The notes under the pieces: model-generated | What the model was told of the DNA's origin: nothing | What the model saw: the letters and a program-made list of their open reading frames with translations, nothing else | Databases searched by the model: none | Program-made: the position numbers and the translations under genes | Shown here: positions 54,041-63,530 of the stretch, piece after piece | Numbering within the stretch: position 1 is the stretch's first letter | How the letters are laid out: each line of letters starts with the position of its first letter | Source of the DNA: Rhizobium leguminosarum | Lineage (GTDB): Bacteria > Pseudomonadota > Alphaproteobacteria > Rhizobiales > Rhizobiaceae | Assembly (NCBI RefSeq): GCF_001679785.1 | Contig: NZ_CP016293.1 | Location: forward strand, 1-64,000 | Reading direction: 5' to 3' | Length of the DNA stretch: 64,000 nucleotides

Positions 54041-55182
54041 CGTTCACCAGCCGTTGTTTGAGGTTGCGCGGAGATAGCGTCGTAGAGTTTGTCCAGCGAT
54101 CGCATGTAAGCCTTCATACTGAAATTGTTGAGATAATGAGCGCGGGCCTTAGCCGACAGATAGTTGCGGACTTCCGGGTCGGTGACGAGCTTAGCCAGCG
54201 CCGCAGCCAGGGCATCCTTGTCTCCGACAGGTACGAAGACGCCGGTTTCACCGTCGGAGATGACTTCGCCATGCGCGCCGACGCGCGTGGTGACGACGGC
54301 GAGCCCATGGGCAAGCCCTTCGACCACAGCCATTGCCAAGCCCTCGGCATGCGAAGGTAAGACCAGGATATCTGCCCGTGTGCACAAGGCTTGCGCCTCG
54401 TCGGCGCCAAGCCAGCCCGGCATTTTCACCAGATCCGAAAGTCCCATAGCGGCAGCCTGGCGCCGGTAGTCTTCCACAGGTCCGTCGCCTGCCAGCACGG
54501 CTCGCCACCGGAGCTCCTTCATGATCGGATGACTTAAGGCAAGCAGAAGCTCCTGAACGCCTTTGCGTTCGCTCAGCCGGCCGAGAAATATGATCAACGG
54601 CATCTCGCCGACATGAACATTGCGCGGCCCGGGGTCGGGAACACAATTGCCGATGACGACGACGCGGCGCGCTTCCACGCCGAGAAGCGTCGTTAGCGTC
54701 ACGCGGTCGCGCTGGCCCAGTGCCACGACCTGGTCGGCATGTTGGAACATCCGGCGTACAAGCATTTGTTGACGTGGCGAGCGTGCGGCAAAGTCGCTCG
54801 CGTAGTCGTAGTCGTGCAGGTGCAATATGTGAGAGCACCCGAGGAGACGGGCAGCCTCGGTCAGGATCAGTTTTCTTGCGGTGCTGCCGCGACCCGCGAC
54901 ATGAATGTGGTGAATGCGTGCCGGAGCAATTATACGGTCCTTCGCCATCATCAAGACGGCGCCGAGCAGACGCACAGGCGACGCAACGGAGGACCACCGA
55001 GGCCCTCTGGTGTCGGTGACGAGATGTGTTTCGCCGGCCTCCTTCGCGGTGTTCGATATATAACCGACCAGCCTGCCAATTCCGCCACCGTTTTCGCAGC
55101 CGCCCGGGACGTAGTGGCGGACGGTTGCTGCTGCGTTGCGCGTCGCTACCCGATTCCCATCCGTGAGCGCGTTCATCAGCAT
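54037..55182 (-). CDS. Glycosyltransferase family 4 (first to second in chain)
   Basis: A 381-residue GT-B enzyme. The N-terminal domain holds YVPGGCENGGGIGRLVGYIS and LHLHDYDYASDF. The C-terminal domain has IIFLGRLSERKGVQELLLAL and PSHAEGLAMAVVEGLAHGLA, the E-x7-E motif that binds the sugar nucleotide. It transfers a sugar to the growing repeat unit at the inner face of the membrane. Overlaps both neighbours by 4-7 bp, so it belongs to the leftward operon. Donor and acceptor are unknown. Confidence 0.9.
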   Translation of the reverse strand: MLMNALTDGNRVATRNAAATVRHYVPGGCENGGGIGRLVGYISNTAKEAGETHLVTDTRGPRWSSVASPVRLLGAVLMMAKDRIIAPARIHHIHVAGRGSTARKLILTEAARLLGCSHILHLHDYDYASDFAARSPRQQMLVRRMFQHADQVVALGQRDRVTLTTLLGVEARRVVVIGNCVPDPGPRNVHVGEMPLIIFLGRLSERKGVQELLLALSHPIMKELRWRAVLAGDGPVEDYRRQAAAMGLSDLVKMPGWLGADEAQALCTRADILVLPSHAEGLAMAVVEGLAHGLAVVTTRVGAHGEVISDGETGVFVPVGDKDALAAALAKLVTDPEVRNYLSAKARAHYLNNFSMKAYMRSLDKLYDAISAQPQTTAGER

Positions 55183-56276
55183 GCCCCGACCACCTTACGA
55201 TAAACGGCCGCAGCCTGTGCTCCGACCTGTTGAGGCGAATTCGGACCTGTAGCCCATGCAAGCGCGCTGGTCCCGAAACTGCTTCTGAGCTCGTTATTTT
55301 CCGCCAATGTCCAGATGGCCCGCGCGAGCTGCTCCACATCTCCCGGTGGAACCACCATTCCCAGTCCGTTTGGCAGAACGGTGGCTCGCAATTCGCCAAC
55401 ATCAGTCACGATAACCGGTTTGCCAAATGCCGCGGCAAGATTGAGGACGCCGCTTTGAGAGGCTTCCGTATAGGGAAGGACAACGATATCGGCATCCAGA
55501 AAGAGCTGGGCGACCTCCATATCCTCGATAAAGCGGTTGCGAATATCATAGCGGCCGGCGTCCCCCATAAGGGGCTGGAAGATCCACGGATCATCGCCGC
55601 GGCCAGCGACCGTGATGCGTAGATTGGGGAGCAGGTCCTTGAGCATCGCCTCGGCACGGATCAGATGCTCCAATCCCTTGTAAGCAAAAATCCGTCCGAA
55701 AAGCAGAACGCGCAAAGTTCCATCTGCGCCGCGCCGCGCCATCTTGTGCCGCCGAGCGAGTTCCGCGTAGCGATGAATGGCGGGATGCGACAGGACATGG
55801 ACACAATCAGGCGATTTTGAATATCGCTCGAGGACCATTCGTTTCAGCCCTTCGCCATGGACGACGACATGACCCGATTGCCGCACCATCAATTGGGGAG
55901 CCCAGGCGGGCAGCGTGCGGGTGTCGGAATCGCCGGGATGCACTTCCACGTCATGGACGGTGGTCACGATCGGGATCGGGCGCCAGAACGGCGCGGCAAA
56001 GTTCAACCAGAGCGTCGAGTTGCTCAGAAGGTGAATGACGTTCGGCCGCTCCTGCCGGATAAGACGTGTGAGTTGGTGCAGGAACCAGGGATTGGAGAGC
56101 GAGCGGTGCCTTGGCCAGTCCATCAGGTGCAGATCGACAGCCGGATCGATCCATGGAGCAAGATGTGCGTAGCGCCGGCGCGGAACCGCTAGGACGACGT
56201 GCGCGTGTCGCGCAACGCCGCTAGCGAAGGCGATGGTGTAGTCCTCCAGTTCGGAAACCAGCAGCAGCGCCTTCAT
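55176..56276 (-). CDS. Glycosyltransferase family 4-like
   Basis: A 366-residue GT-B protein. N-terminal: LLLVSELEDYTIAFASGVAR. C-terminal: RVLLFGRIFAYKGLEHLIRA, ADIVVLPYTEASQSGVLNLA and AFGKPVIVTDVGELRATVLP. The E-x7-E motif is modified: the first Glu is in YTEAS but asparagine stands near the second position. The enzyme may still be active, as in some GT4 branches. It overlaps the next gene by 7 bp and the GT2 gene by 4 bp. Confidence 0.88.
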   Translation of the reverse strand: MKALLLVSELEDYTIAFASGVARHAHVVLAVPRRRYAHLAPWIDPAVDLHLMDWPRHRSLSNPWFLHQLTRLIRQERPNVIHLLSNSTLWLNFAAPFWRPIPIVTTVHDVEVHPGDSDTRTLPAWAPQLMVRQSGHVVVHGEGLKRMVLERYSKSPDCVHVLSHPAIHRYAELARRHKMARRGADGTLRVLLFGRIFAYKGLEHLIRAEAMLKDLLPNLRITVAGRGDDPWIFQPLMGDAGRYDIRNRFIEDMEVAQLFLDADIVVLPYTEASQSGVLNLAAAFGKPVIVTDVGELRATVLPNGLGMVVPPGDVEQLARAIWTLAENNELRSSFGTSALAWATGPNSPQQVGAQAAAVYRKVVGAC

Positions 56277-57223
56277 CGTGCCGACTCCGACACGCCGACA
56301 TCCTGACCAAGTCGAGGCAGGTCGCAGGCTGTGCGCAATGCATCACGCGTCCGCCTCAGCAAGTTTGGTTCTCCGGCGAAAAAGAGCCCTTCCACAGCAA
56401 GTCTGAACCGAGTGCGTGTATCGGCGCCCTGCAGCCTGGCTGAGGCCACCCGGTACGGATAGTGATCGGTCAGACGCAGCCTTCCCGCCAGATCGTGCGC
56501 AGAAAGAAACCGGTTCGTCGCTTCAACGGTAGCCTGCCAATGGGCCATCCGCCTTCGCAGCATGGCGGCGTCATCGACTGGCCGATACCAATTGTTGTTG
56601 TGAATCCGATAGAACCCGAGTGGATCCGACAAGGCGACAACGCCCCCCAGAAATGGGTAGATGCCTGTGAGCCAGGCATCTGCAGACATGCGGAACTGCT
56701 CGGGAATATCCCCTGCAGCATCCCACGCGCTACGCCTTACAGCGATAGCTGATGTCATCGGGAAGGGCCACCAACCAGCCGATCTGGCGAGCCGTGGCGA
56801 CAAATTTCCTGAACACAGGGTCCGAGGGATTGGCTTGAAGGCTGGAGAACCATCGGTCTGCGTTGGCTGAAGTCGGTGATAAACAAGCGATGCCTGAGGA
56901 TTGGAGTGGAAAGCAGCGGCTGTTGCCGACAGCTTACCTGGCGCCCACCAGTCATCGGCGTCGAGAAAACAGAGGATGTCGCCACTGCTTAACTTCACAG
57001 CAGCATTTATGGCGGCGGCCTGTCCCTGGTTCTCCTGGAAAAGCACCGTCACCCGCTTGTCATAGCCGTCGAGAACAGAGCGCGACTGATCGCTCGAGCC
57101 GTCGTCGACGACGATTACCTCGACATTGGACGCCTCTTGGCTCAAGGCGCTGTCAATCGCTCGTTCGACGAAGCGACCGTAGTTGTAGTTGTTGATAAGG
57201 ACGCTGAATGTCGGCCGCTCCAT
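56273..57223 (-). CDS. Glycosyltransferase family 2
   Basis: A 316-residue GT-A enzyme starting MERPTFSVLINNYNYGRFVE. VIVVDDGSSDQS holds the nucleotide-binding aspartates, DILCFLDADDWWAPGKLSA the DxD motif. No C-terminal membrane helices are visible, so it is probably peripheral. It is the first gene of the leftward six-gene operon, with the promoter in the 57224-57832 gap. Confidence 0.92.
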   Translation of the reverse strand: MERPTFSVLINNYNYGRFVERAIDSALSQEASNVEVIVVDDGSSDQSRSVLDGYDKRVTVLFQENQGQAAAINAAVKLSSGDILCFLDADDWWAPGKLSATAAAFHSNPQASLVYHRLQPTQTDGSPAFKPIPRTLCSGNLSPRLARSAGWWPFPMTSAIAVRRSAWDAAGDIPEQFRMSADAWLTGIYPFLGGVVALSDPLGFYRIHNNNWYRPVDDAAMLRRRMAHWQATVEATNRFLSAHDLAGRLRLTDHYPYRVASARLQGADTRTRFRLAVEGLFFAGEPNLLRRTRDALRTACDLPRLGQDVGVSESAR

Positions 57224-57832
57224 GACACCCCTCAAGCGCGTCGCTGGGCGACACGTCGGTGCGCCAGAGTTGCGAACGCTCGCGCGTTTGGCAGCGCGAA
57301 TTGATGGAAGGAGTTCAGCTCGATCAGGATTTCGCCTTGAGCCGGTAGGGTCACCGCCGACAACGCTGCAACGCGTGACGCTCCCTTTATATAACGTACA
57401 AAACCAGGACCATGACGCAGAACCATTGCAATCCCAACCCTTCTAAGCGTCACCTGCCAACAGCCGGCTGCGCCAGAATTATTGCCTCACTTCACCGGAA
57501 ACTGCGGCTCGGCGCGACGTGCTTCGCGGTATGCTTTCATCGTCAAGCTACCGGTGATTGGTCACGGGTGACATCTCCTCTTATGGGCAATGTCGTAGGC
57601 CCCAGCACCAACTTTTGGGGGAGGGGTAGACCGTAAGCTTAATCCAAACGACGTCCTTGGGTGGTGGGTATGGACGTTAGGCTTAGCCCCGCCTTCGTTT
57701 GCGTTGGTTGACCGGGGATATGGCGGGATGATTGTTCGTTGGTAAGCAGCGCAGCTATGAAAGGGGACCCATGTCTTTCCAAATTGCCGCGATCAACAGC
57801 CTCTCATCTGTCCAAGCAAGTCGGGACGGGTA
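57224..57832. other. Divergent promoter region of the polysaccharide cluster
   Basis: These 609 bp lie between the leftward GT2 operon and the rightward polymerase gene. Short frames present here have no recognised features. The segment 57590-57740 is rich in G and contains GGGGGAGGGG. Both promoters must lie here, and the length suggests several regulator sites, but none could be identified by eye. Confidence 0.45.
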
Positions 57833-59158
57833 ATGAGAGCGTATACGCTTAGAATAGCGAATGGGCCGACTGTCAGTTGGCGGGCAATAGAGTGCTGGGG
57901 CGCCGGCCTATGCCTTTTTCTTCAGACAGGCGCGCTTTTCCCGCTCATGCTGGCGGATGCCGACGGAGGCCTGAGCGATCATGCCAGGTCTATACTGCGT
58001 CTGCTTTGTTTACCGGTATACGGGTTTACATTGCTGATGCTGGCACGAAATTCTCCGCAATTCATCATAGCGCTGAAGCGAAATTGGTTTGTCCCCCTAA
58101 TGGTCGCTATGCCCTTCGTGTCTGTCTTCTGGTCGGTTGGCCCGTCGACGACTTTCAGGCGTGCCATCGGCCTGCTCTTCACCGTACTTCTGGCTTATGT
58201 GTTGGCCATGCGCTTTACACCGAGGCAGTTGCTTCTCATCGCATTTGCCACCTTCGGAACATGTATCGTCCTTAGCCTGTTGCTTCTTCTAGTGTCACCG
58301 GGGCTCGCTCGCATGCCCACGGACAGCGCGGTGCGTGGCATATTCATCCACAAGAACAGCCTTGGTTGGTACGCCGGCATGATGATACTGGTGTCGACCG
58401 CCGTCGTAATGGACGGCAACCGAGGCTTGCGGCGAACCGCTTTGATCTTGCTGATGGCGGGCGGGGCTTGTCTCTTCCTTTCCGGATCGATGACCGCGAC
58501 AATTGCGACGGTATCGGCATATTGCCTGATCGGGTTCTACTCCATGTTGCAGCGAATCCGTGGCGTCGGTCGCATTGTCTTCATCCTGTTTTTCGTTCAA
58601 ATCTTCGTCGGGATCCTCCTTTTGCTTCACGAGTTCCTGGTCCCATTCCTTGAGGCGCTTGGCAAGGATGCCACTCTGACGGGCCGAGTGCCCTTGTGGG
58701 AGCTGGTCGATGGTCAGATCGCCGATCATCTGCTGCTCGGCTTCGGCTACCAAGCGTTTTGGACAGAGGCGAATCCCGAAGCCTGGATTATCTGGTCAAA
58801 GATCCAATGGATGGCTCCCCACGCCCATAATGGATTCCGCGATACGCTGCTGAGCTTCGGAACAAGCGGAATGGCTTTGTTCGCTCTGATGCTTTTGCAG
58901 GCACTCCGCCAAGGCGCGGCCCTCCAATGCGGGGACCCGCGTTATGGCTGGCTCTGGTTGAACGTCTTCACGGTTGTGATTTTGGTGATGAACCTGACCG
59001 AGACAATCTTCCTGATCCAGAATGACGCGATTTTCGTTCTGTTCACAACGGCCATCATCATGTTCTCTCTATACAAGCCTGTTGTTGTTTCGACTGCCCC
59101 CGGCCGGCAATTGCGAGCACCGGCCCACAGCAGAACGGCGGAGCTGCAAACCTCATGA
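57833..59158 (+). CDS. Wzy/O-antigen ligase-like polysaccharide polymerase
   Basis: A 441-residue inner-membrane protein with about eleven helices. It has the Wzy_C signature region: DSAVRGIFIHKNSLGWYAGM (periplasmic loop entry) and HAHNGFRDTLLSFGTSGMAL in the late loop. The pattern (RGIF.HKN, then HAHN) is that of ExoQ/O-antigen polymerases. It would join repeat units on the lipid carrier at the periplasmic face. It is translationally coupled to the next gene by ATGA at 59155-59158. Confidence 0.85.
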   Translation: MRAYTLRIANGPTVSWRAIECWGAGLCLFLQTGALFPLMLADADGGLSDHARSILRLLCLPVYGFTLLMLARNSPQFIIALKRNWFVPLMVAMPFVSVFWSVGPSTTFRRAIGLLFTVLLAYVLAMRFTPRQLLLIAFATFGTCIVLSLLLLLVSPGLARMPTDSAVRGIFIHKNSLGWYAGMMILVSTAVVMDGNRGLRRTALILLMAGGACLFLSGSMTATIATVSAYCLIGFYSMLQRIRGVGRIVFILFFVQIFVGILLLLHEFLVPFLEALGKDATLTGRVPLWELVDGQIADHLLLGFGYQAFWTEANPEAWIIWSKIQWMAPHAHNGFRDTLLSFGTSGMALFALMLLQALRQGAALQCGDPRYGWLWLNVFTVVILVMNLTETIFLIQNDAIFVLFTTAIIMFSLYKPVVVSTAPGRQLRAPAHSRTAELQTS

Positions 59159-61284
59159 GGCTGCGCTTCGCACCGATCTTGAGCATTTTGCTTGCGATGC
59201 TCTTTCCGCAGCCGAGCAAGCTGGCCCCGGTGCGTCCGGACGCAGATGCGCCCGACAGGCTGCAGACGGCGGTCAGGGAGGCAACCTGCGCGGAAGCTTC
59301 GCCGGCGACCTTTTCGGACAAGCTGAAGGGGACTTCACTGAGCAACATATTGACCGGAGCATCCGCGGCCCGGGCAGTATTCTATGTTTCTCCCGATGGC
59401 AAAGACACCTGGAGCGGGCACCTTCCTAAAGCAAATTCTCGGCGTACAGACGGTCCTTTTGCCAGTATTGAAAGAGCGCGGGATGCTGCGCGCCAGAAGG
59501 GCGGCCAGAATACGATCGCAATGGGCAATGGGGATTACTATCTCGCTGAACCGATAGTCTTCGATGCTCGCGATGCGGGCCTGGTCATCGCGGCGAGATG
59601 CAACGAGGCGCCGGTTCTGCACGGCGGCCCGATCGTGCGCGATTGGACGGCGCAGGCCGATGGTCGCTGGAAGGCGTCTTTGACGCTGCCTGCGGGCCGG
59701 GATGTGGGCGATCTTTTCGTCGGCGGCGCGCGCCAGACGCAGGCTCGCTTTCCCAACGCTCCACTCGATGGAGACCCGCGCAAAGGGTGGCTTTTCGCGG
59801 CTAAGTGCACGCAGGACGACGACTTATGGCATGGTAACACGCGCTTTTGCTTCCATGCCGGCGATCTTCCGATCTCAAAAAATGCAGCAGGCCTTGTCGC
59901 CCACATCGTCGGTGGTTTTCACCCCGGCAGCCAGTGGGGCAGTGACACTCTCCCAGTGGTTTCAATCGATACCGCGAACCGGGCGATAAATACCCAAGGC
60001 ACAGGCTACTTTTTCACCGCGGAAGGCAGCCGCTATTTTCTGACCGGGGCGGCGGCGCTGCTCGATGCGCCCGGGGAGTGGTGGTACGACCGCACCAAGG
60101 GTCAACTCGATTATATCCCGACCGATGGGCTACTAACAAGTTCTACGGCTGTGGCCGGCATCCTGCCGACCTTCTTCAGGCTGGATGGAGCCGACGGGAT
60201 GGTTGTGTCGGGGCTCCAGTTTCGGGATGGGGATCCGCGGGGCAGCGGCAAGTTCGGTACCGACACCAGAAGCTTTGGGGCCATACGGCTCGATCACTCG
60301 GACGGTGTTCGGCTGCTCGGCAACTCCATCGACAATGTCGGCGTCGGCATCCATGTTTCCGAGAGCAAAGATGTCTTGATTGCCGGCAACGTGATTGGAG
60401 ATGTGGCTGGCAACGGGATTTACGTTGGCACGACCTATGGCAGCTTCGGCAAATCCGACGGTGCCAAAATCCTCTCGAACCATATTCATGACATTGGAAG
60501 GGTCTACTTTGAAACCGCGGGTATATGGTTCCAGGCGGCCGACAATATCAGGATCGCTCATAACCTGGTCGAGAATACTGCGCAGTTCGGTATCGCCGGC
60601 GGCTCACTGTGGGGAGCACAAGACGCAGTCCACGACGCAGTCATCGAACATAACGAGATCCGCAATGCCAATCAGCAGACGGCAGATGGCGGTGCCATCA
60701 AGCTGATGGGCGAGCAGGCAGACCTCCTGAACAGCAGCATCCGCTACAATCTGGTCACCGGGACAGGTCAACTTATGAACAGGGCCGATGGGACGTTTTG
60801 GCCTTTCGGATATGAAAATATCAATGAATGGCCGACGCCTATCAGTTGGGCGATCTACACGGATGGCAAGGCCAGTGGTGTGCGCATCGAAGGAAATACG
60901 CTCTCGGACAATATATCGGCGATCGGCATCAACGGCGGCTGGAGCAACTTGGTGACGGGAAACGTCATCACGCATGGATCGGGCGCGGCTTTTCGCGTTG
61001 ATGACGGTACGGGCAGGGGTTGGCGTCCGCCATGGGCACGTCCCAATCGTATCGAGAGCAATATCGTGTCGATCGACAGTAGCAACGGGCTTGCAGCCTA
61101 TGTCTACGCTCCTGACCATGGGCCTGGATACGTGCAGTTCGCGCATAACCGCTACACCGGCAATTTGAACGACAAGAGCTTCCGAATACATCCGGAGATC
61201 ATGCCTTCGGGAGAATTTGGCAGTTTACAGGATCTTCAGAAGGTTGGGGCGGACACCGAAAGCGTAGTCGCGCCGCCCGAGTAA
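59155..61284 (+). CDS. Exported right-handed parallel beta-helix protein, likely polysaccharide-active
   Basis: A 709-residue protein with an N-terminal hydrophobic segment (RFAPILSILLAMLFPQPSK), probably a signal peptide. FYVSPDGKDTWSG and GPFASIERARDAARQKGGQ (about 75-115) are the usual entrance to beta-helix lyases and hydrolases. From about residue 330 there are repeated PbH1-like turns: GMVVSGLQFRDGDPRG, GVRLLGNSIDNVGVGIHVSE, NVIGDVAGNGIYVGTT, NLVENTAQFGIAGGS. Catalytic residues cannot be assigned. Coupling to the polymerase gene suggests it trims, de-modifies or epimerises the polymer in the periplasm. Confidence 0.82.
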   Translation: MRLRFAPILSILLAMLFPQPSKLAPVRPDADAPDRLQTAVREATCAEASPATFSDKLKGTSLSNILTGASAARAVFYVSPDGKDTWSGHLPKANSRRTDGPFASIERARDAARQKGGQNTIAMGNGDYYLAEPIVFDARDAGLVIAARCNEAPVLHGGPIVRDWTAQADGRWKASLTLPAGRDVGDLFVGGARQTQARFPNAPLDGDPRKGWLFAAKCTQDDDLWHGNTRFCFHAGDLPISKNAAGLVAHIVGGFHPGSQWGSDTLPVVSIDTANRAINTQGTGYFFTAEGSRYFLTGAAALLDAPGEWWYDRTKGQLDYIPTDGLLTSSTAVAGILPTFFRLDGADGMVVSGLQFRDGDPRGSGKFGTDTRSFGAIRLDHSDGVRLLGNSIDNVGVGIHVSESKDVLIAGNVIGDVAGNGIYVGTTYGSFGKSDGAKILSNHIHDIGRVYFETAGIWFQAADNIRIAHNLVENTAQFGIAGGSLWGAQDAVHDAVIEHNEIRNANQQTADGGAIKLMGEQADLLNSSIRYNLVTGTGQLMNRADGTFWPFGYENINEWPTPISWAIYTDGKASGVRIEGNTLSDNISAIGINGGWSNLVTGNVITHGSGAAFRVDDGTGRGWRPPWARPNRIESNIVSIDSSNGLAAYVYAPDHGPGYVQFAHNRYTGNLNDKSFRIHPEIMPSGEFGSLQDLQKVGADTESVVAPPE

Positions 61285-61302
61285 CAAAAGGGCGACGCGA
61301 CG

Positions 61303-61389
61303 AGCGATGTTCCGCACCGGCGAGATCTGCCCGAGCGGCTTGGCGACTATCGCTCGGTGAAGCGGCGCTATTACCGCTGGATCGAGATG
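61303..61389 (+). pseudogene. Fragment of an IS5-type transposase
   Basis: A short plus-strand frame reads DVPHRRDLPERLGDYRSVKR then RYYRWIEM. This matches the N-terminal R-D-L-P-E-R-x-G-x-Y/W segment of IS5-family transposases. Only about 29 codons remain and no terminal repeats were found. It lies in the 164-bp gap between the two convergent beta-helix genes. Confidence 0.6.
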
Positions 61390-61448
61390 AGGAAACTCGC
61401 CCAGCACGATTGTTGCGGCGATCGGACGACCGCCGCAACGGGTAATAA

Positions 61449-63530
61449 TTACAGGAGAAAATCGCCTGCGCCCACGTGGACGAGGCCCTTCAGCTGAACC
61501 TCGAAATCATGAATGCCGTCGCCGTTCAGGTCGCCCTGGATAACGGTAGCGTCGTTCGCGGATCCAGCCTGGTCGTCATAGTGCCAGGCGAGCGCGCCAG
61601 CCTTATGGTCGAACAAGGCATTCTCCTGCGCCTGGAAATGGAAGGTTCCATTGCCCAGCCCAGAGCCATTCGCATCTATCGCCGCGATGTCGATCTTATC
61701 GACGCCATGCTGGAAGTCGGTGATGACGTCGCGGTTCGAGCCAGACCCGGCTTCCGTCGGCGCTTTGAAGACAAACGTATCCGCGCTGATGCCACCGGTC
61801 ATGATGTCCCTTCCGGCACCACCGATGATGATGTCCCCGCCGGCGCCGCCATCCAGCTTGTCCGCCCCAGCCCCGCCATTGAGAACGTTGCTGCCGCCAT
61901 TGCCGCCGGTCAGCACATCGCCGTAGCTGGAGCCAGTCAAGTTTTCGATGCTGGCAATCTTGTCACCGGCGGCTTGCCCGCCCGATGCGGCCTTGGTCGC
62001 CAGGTTGACGTTGACCGCGCCGGAGCCTGCATAGCTGGCGGTGTCGTTGCCATAACCGCCGTCGAGGATGTCCGCGCCGGCGCCGCCCTTCAACACGTCA
62101 CTACCGCCGAGACCCTTGAAGGTTTCGTTGCCGCCGTTGGACCGACCGGTATGTGGCAGGATGTCATTGCCGTTGGTGCCGGTGAATACCTTCGTCGGCG
62201 TGGTCGGTGTCGTCGGGGCGGTTGGCGTTTCCGGTTGCGTTGGCGTGGTTGGCGTGGTTGGCGTGGTTGGCGTTTCTGGTTGCGTCGGGGCGGTTGGCGT
62301 CCCCGGTTGCGTCGGCGTGGTTGGCGTTCCCGGTGTCGAGCTGGAGCCGGATTCGTAGGCACCCATGTCGACAGTTCCAACGACGCGCGCGTGGCCGTCC
62401 AGATCGACCGACCCGACGCCGTATTTGGCGGTTCCGCTGTCGATTGCCGCCGAGCCGGAGCCGAGGTGGAAGTTGTCGCTCGCTGCCCCCGAGAATTTCG
62501 GGTCGATGCCGAGCTTGTTGCCATTCGCCGCGCTCGGCATCGCGTTGCCGCCGTCGGTCTTGACCGATGCCTGTCCGGCCGTGCCGTTGTAGGTGATGTT
62601 GTTGGCCCAGACGACGTTGTTGTTGGTGTAGCTGTCGGTCGACGTGTTATCGATCGCAGTGTTGTTCTTGTTCACCGATGGGTCCGCTACGGCGATGTTG
62701 TTGGCCCAGATGTTGTTGCTCGACGCCGAGTTGCTGAGCTCACCGCGCCAGGTGCCGCTGTTCGCCGGGTCCTGATTGTTGTGGTATGCGGTGTTGTTTT
62801 TCACCGTGACGGAGTCGCTCCAGGTAACCTGGATGCCTTTGCCGCCGTTCTCGTAGACGAGGTTATTGTCGACCAGGGTCTTGAACGTGTAGTTCGGATG
62901 ACCGCTCGTCTGCGTGCTCTGGAAATCGTCGATGATGATGCCGTTGCCGTCGGTGTGCTCACCCGACTTGGTGACGTTATCGTGCGAGATGTTGTCCCGC
63001 ACGATCGTCCGGTAGCCGTCGGTCGAGGTATCGCCGGTGATGTTCCGGTTCTGGTAGATCGAGATGCCCGAGAACCAGCCCGTCGACGCGTTGTTGTAGG
63101 TCTCGTTGCCTTCGATTCTGATGAAGTCCGACTGGTTGAACTGGATGCCGGACTCTCCGCTGCCGTGGACCTTGTTGTTGAGGATCTGGACGTGGTGGAC
63201 ATTGTTCGCTTCGATGCCGTCGCCTTTGGCGCCGCCGATGTCAAAGCCGTCGACTGTCACGTAGTTGGCGTTGACACTGATCGCGTTCCACGAGCCCGCG
63301 GGCGGCCGGATCAGCGCCCCGCCGGGCACTTCCGAGCGCAGCGTGATGTCGGCTGCCGCCGAGCCGTCCGTGTCGATGTTAATAGCCTCGTTGTAGGTCC
63401 CCGCCTTCACCACGACCTCGTCGCCGGGTCTAAGGTTCGCCGACATCGCCTCGCTGATCGTGCGGAAGGGAGAGGAGGTACTGCCGTTACCGCCGTTGCT
63501 GCCAGTCGTTGCTACGTAGTATGTTGTCAT
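61449..63530 (-). CDS. RTX-type secreted beta-helix protein (candidate polysaccharide lyase)
   Basis: A 693-residue protein starting MTTYYVATTGSNGGNGSTSS at ATG 63530. There is no N-terminal signal. Residues about 1-395 form a right-handed beta-helix (PFRTISEAMSANLRPGDEVV, then NNKVHGSGESGIQF, RDNISHDNVTKSGEH, VDNNLVYENGGKGIQVTW). A Thr/Pro linker (about 395-450) follows. Residues about 455-620 carry RTX nonapeptides (GGAGADILDGGYGNDTASY, GGAGADKLDGGAGGD). The end (ADTFVFKA to VHVGAGDFLL) resembles serralysin-type secretion signals. Expected to leave by type I secretion (PrsDE-like, not in window) and fold in calcium to act on extracellular polymer. Confidence 0.88.
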   Translation of the reverse strand: MTTYYVATTGSNGGNGSTSSPFRTISEAMSANLRPGDEVVVKAGTYNEAINIDTDGSAAADITLRSEVPGGALIRPPAGSWNAISVNANYVTVDGFDIGGAKGDGIEANNVHHVQILNNKVHGSGESGIQFNQSDFIRIEGNETYNNASTGWFSGISIYQNRNITGDTSTDGYRTIVRDNISHDNVTKSGEHTDGNGIIIDDFQSTQTSGHPNYTFKTLVDNNLVYENGGKGIQVTWSDSVTVKNNTAYHNNQDPANSGTWRGELSNSASSNNIWANNIAVADPSVNKNNTAIDNTSTDSYTNNNVVWANNITYNGTAGQASVKTDGGNAMPSAANGNKLGIDPKFSGAASDNFHLGSGSAAIDSGTAKYGVGSVDLDGHARVVGTVDMGAYESGSSSTPGTPTTPTQPGTPTAPTQPETPTTPTTPTTPTQPETPTAPTTPTTPTKVFTGTNGNDILPHTGRSNGGNETFKGLGGSDVLKGGAGADILDGGYGNDTASYAGSGAVNVNLATKAASGGQAAGDKIASIENLTGSSYGDVLTGGNGGSNVLNGGAGADKLDGGAGGDIIIGGAGRDIMTGGISADTFVFKAPTEAGSGSNRDVITDFQHGVDKIDIAAIDANGSGLGNGTFHFQAQENALFDHKAGALAWHYDDQAGSANDATVIQGDLNGDGIHDFEVQLKGLVHVGAGDFLL
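62187..62349 (-). repeat. Thr-Pro linker repeats within the RTX protein gene
   Basis: Imperfect short DNA repeats (GGCGTGGTTGGCGTGGTT type on the plus strand) encode a linker of PTTPTQP, PTAPTQP and PETPTTP units between the beta-helix and the calcium-binding domain. Such repeats can expand or contract by slippage in whole codons. Confidence 0.8.

Noticed and set aside
62187..62349. Short repeated units that could suggest a CRISPR array
   Set aside because: The units are only 6-18 bp, without spacers of constant size, and they encode a Thr-Pro linker in frame within a larger gene. No cas genes are present.
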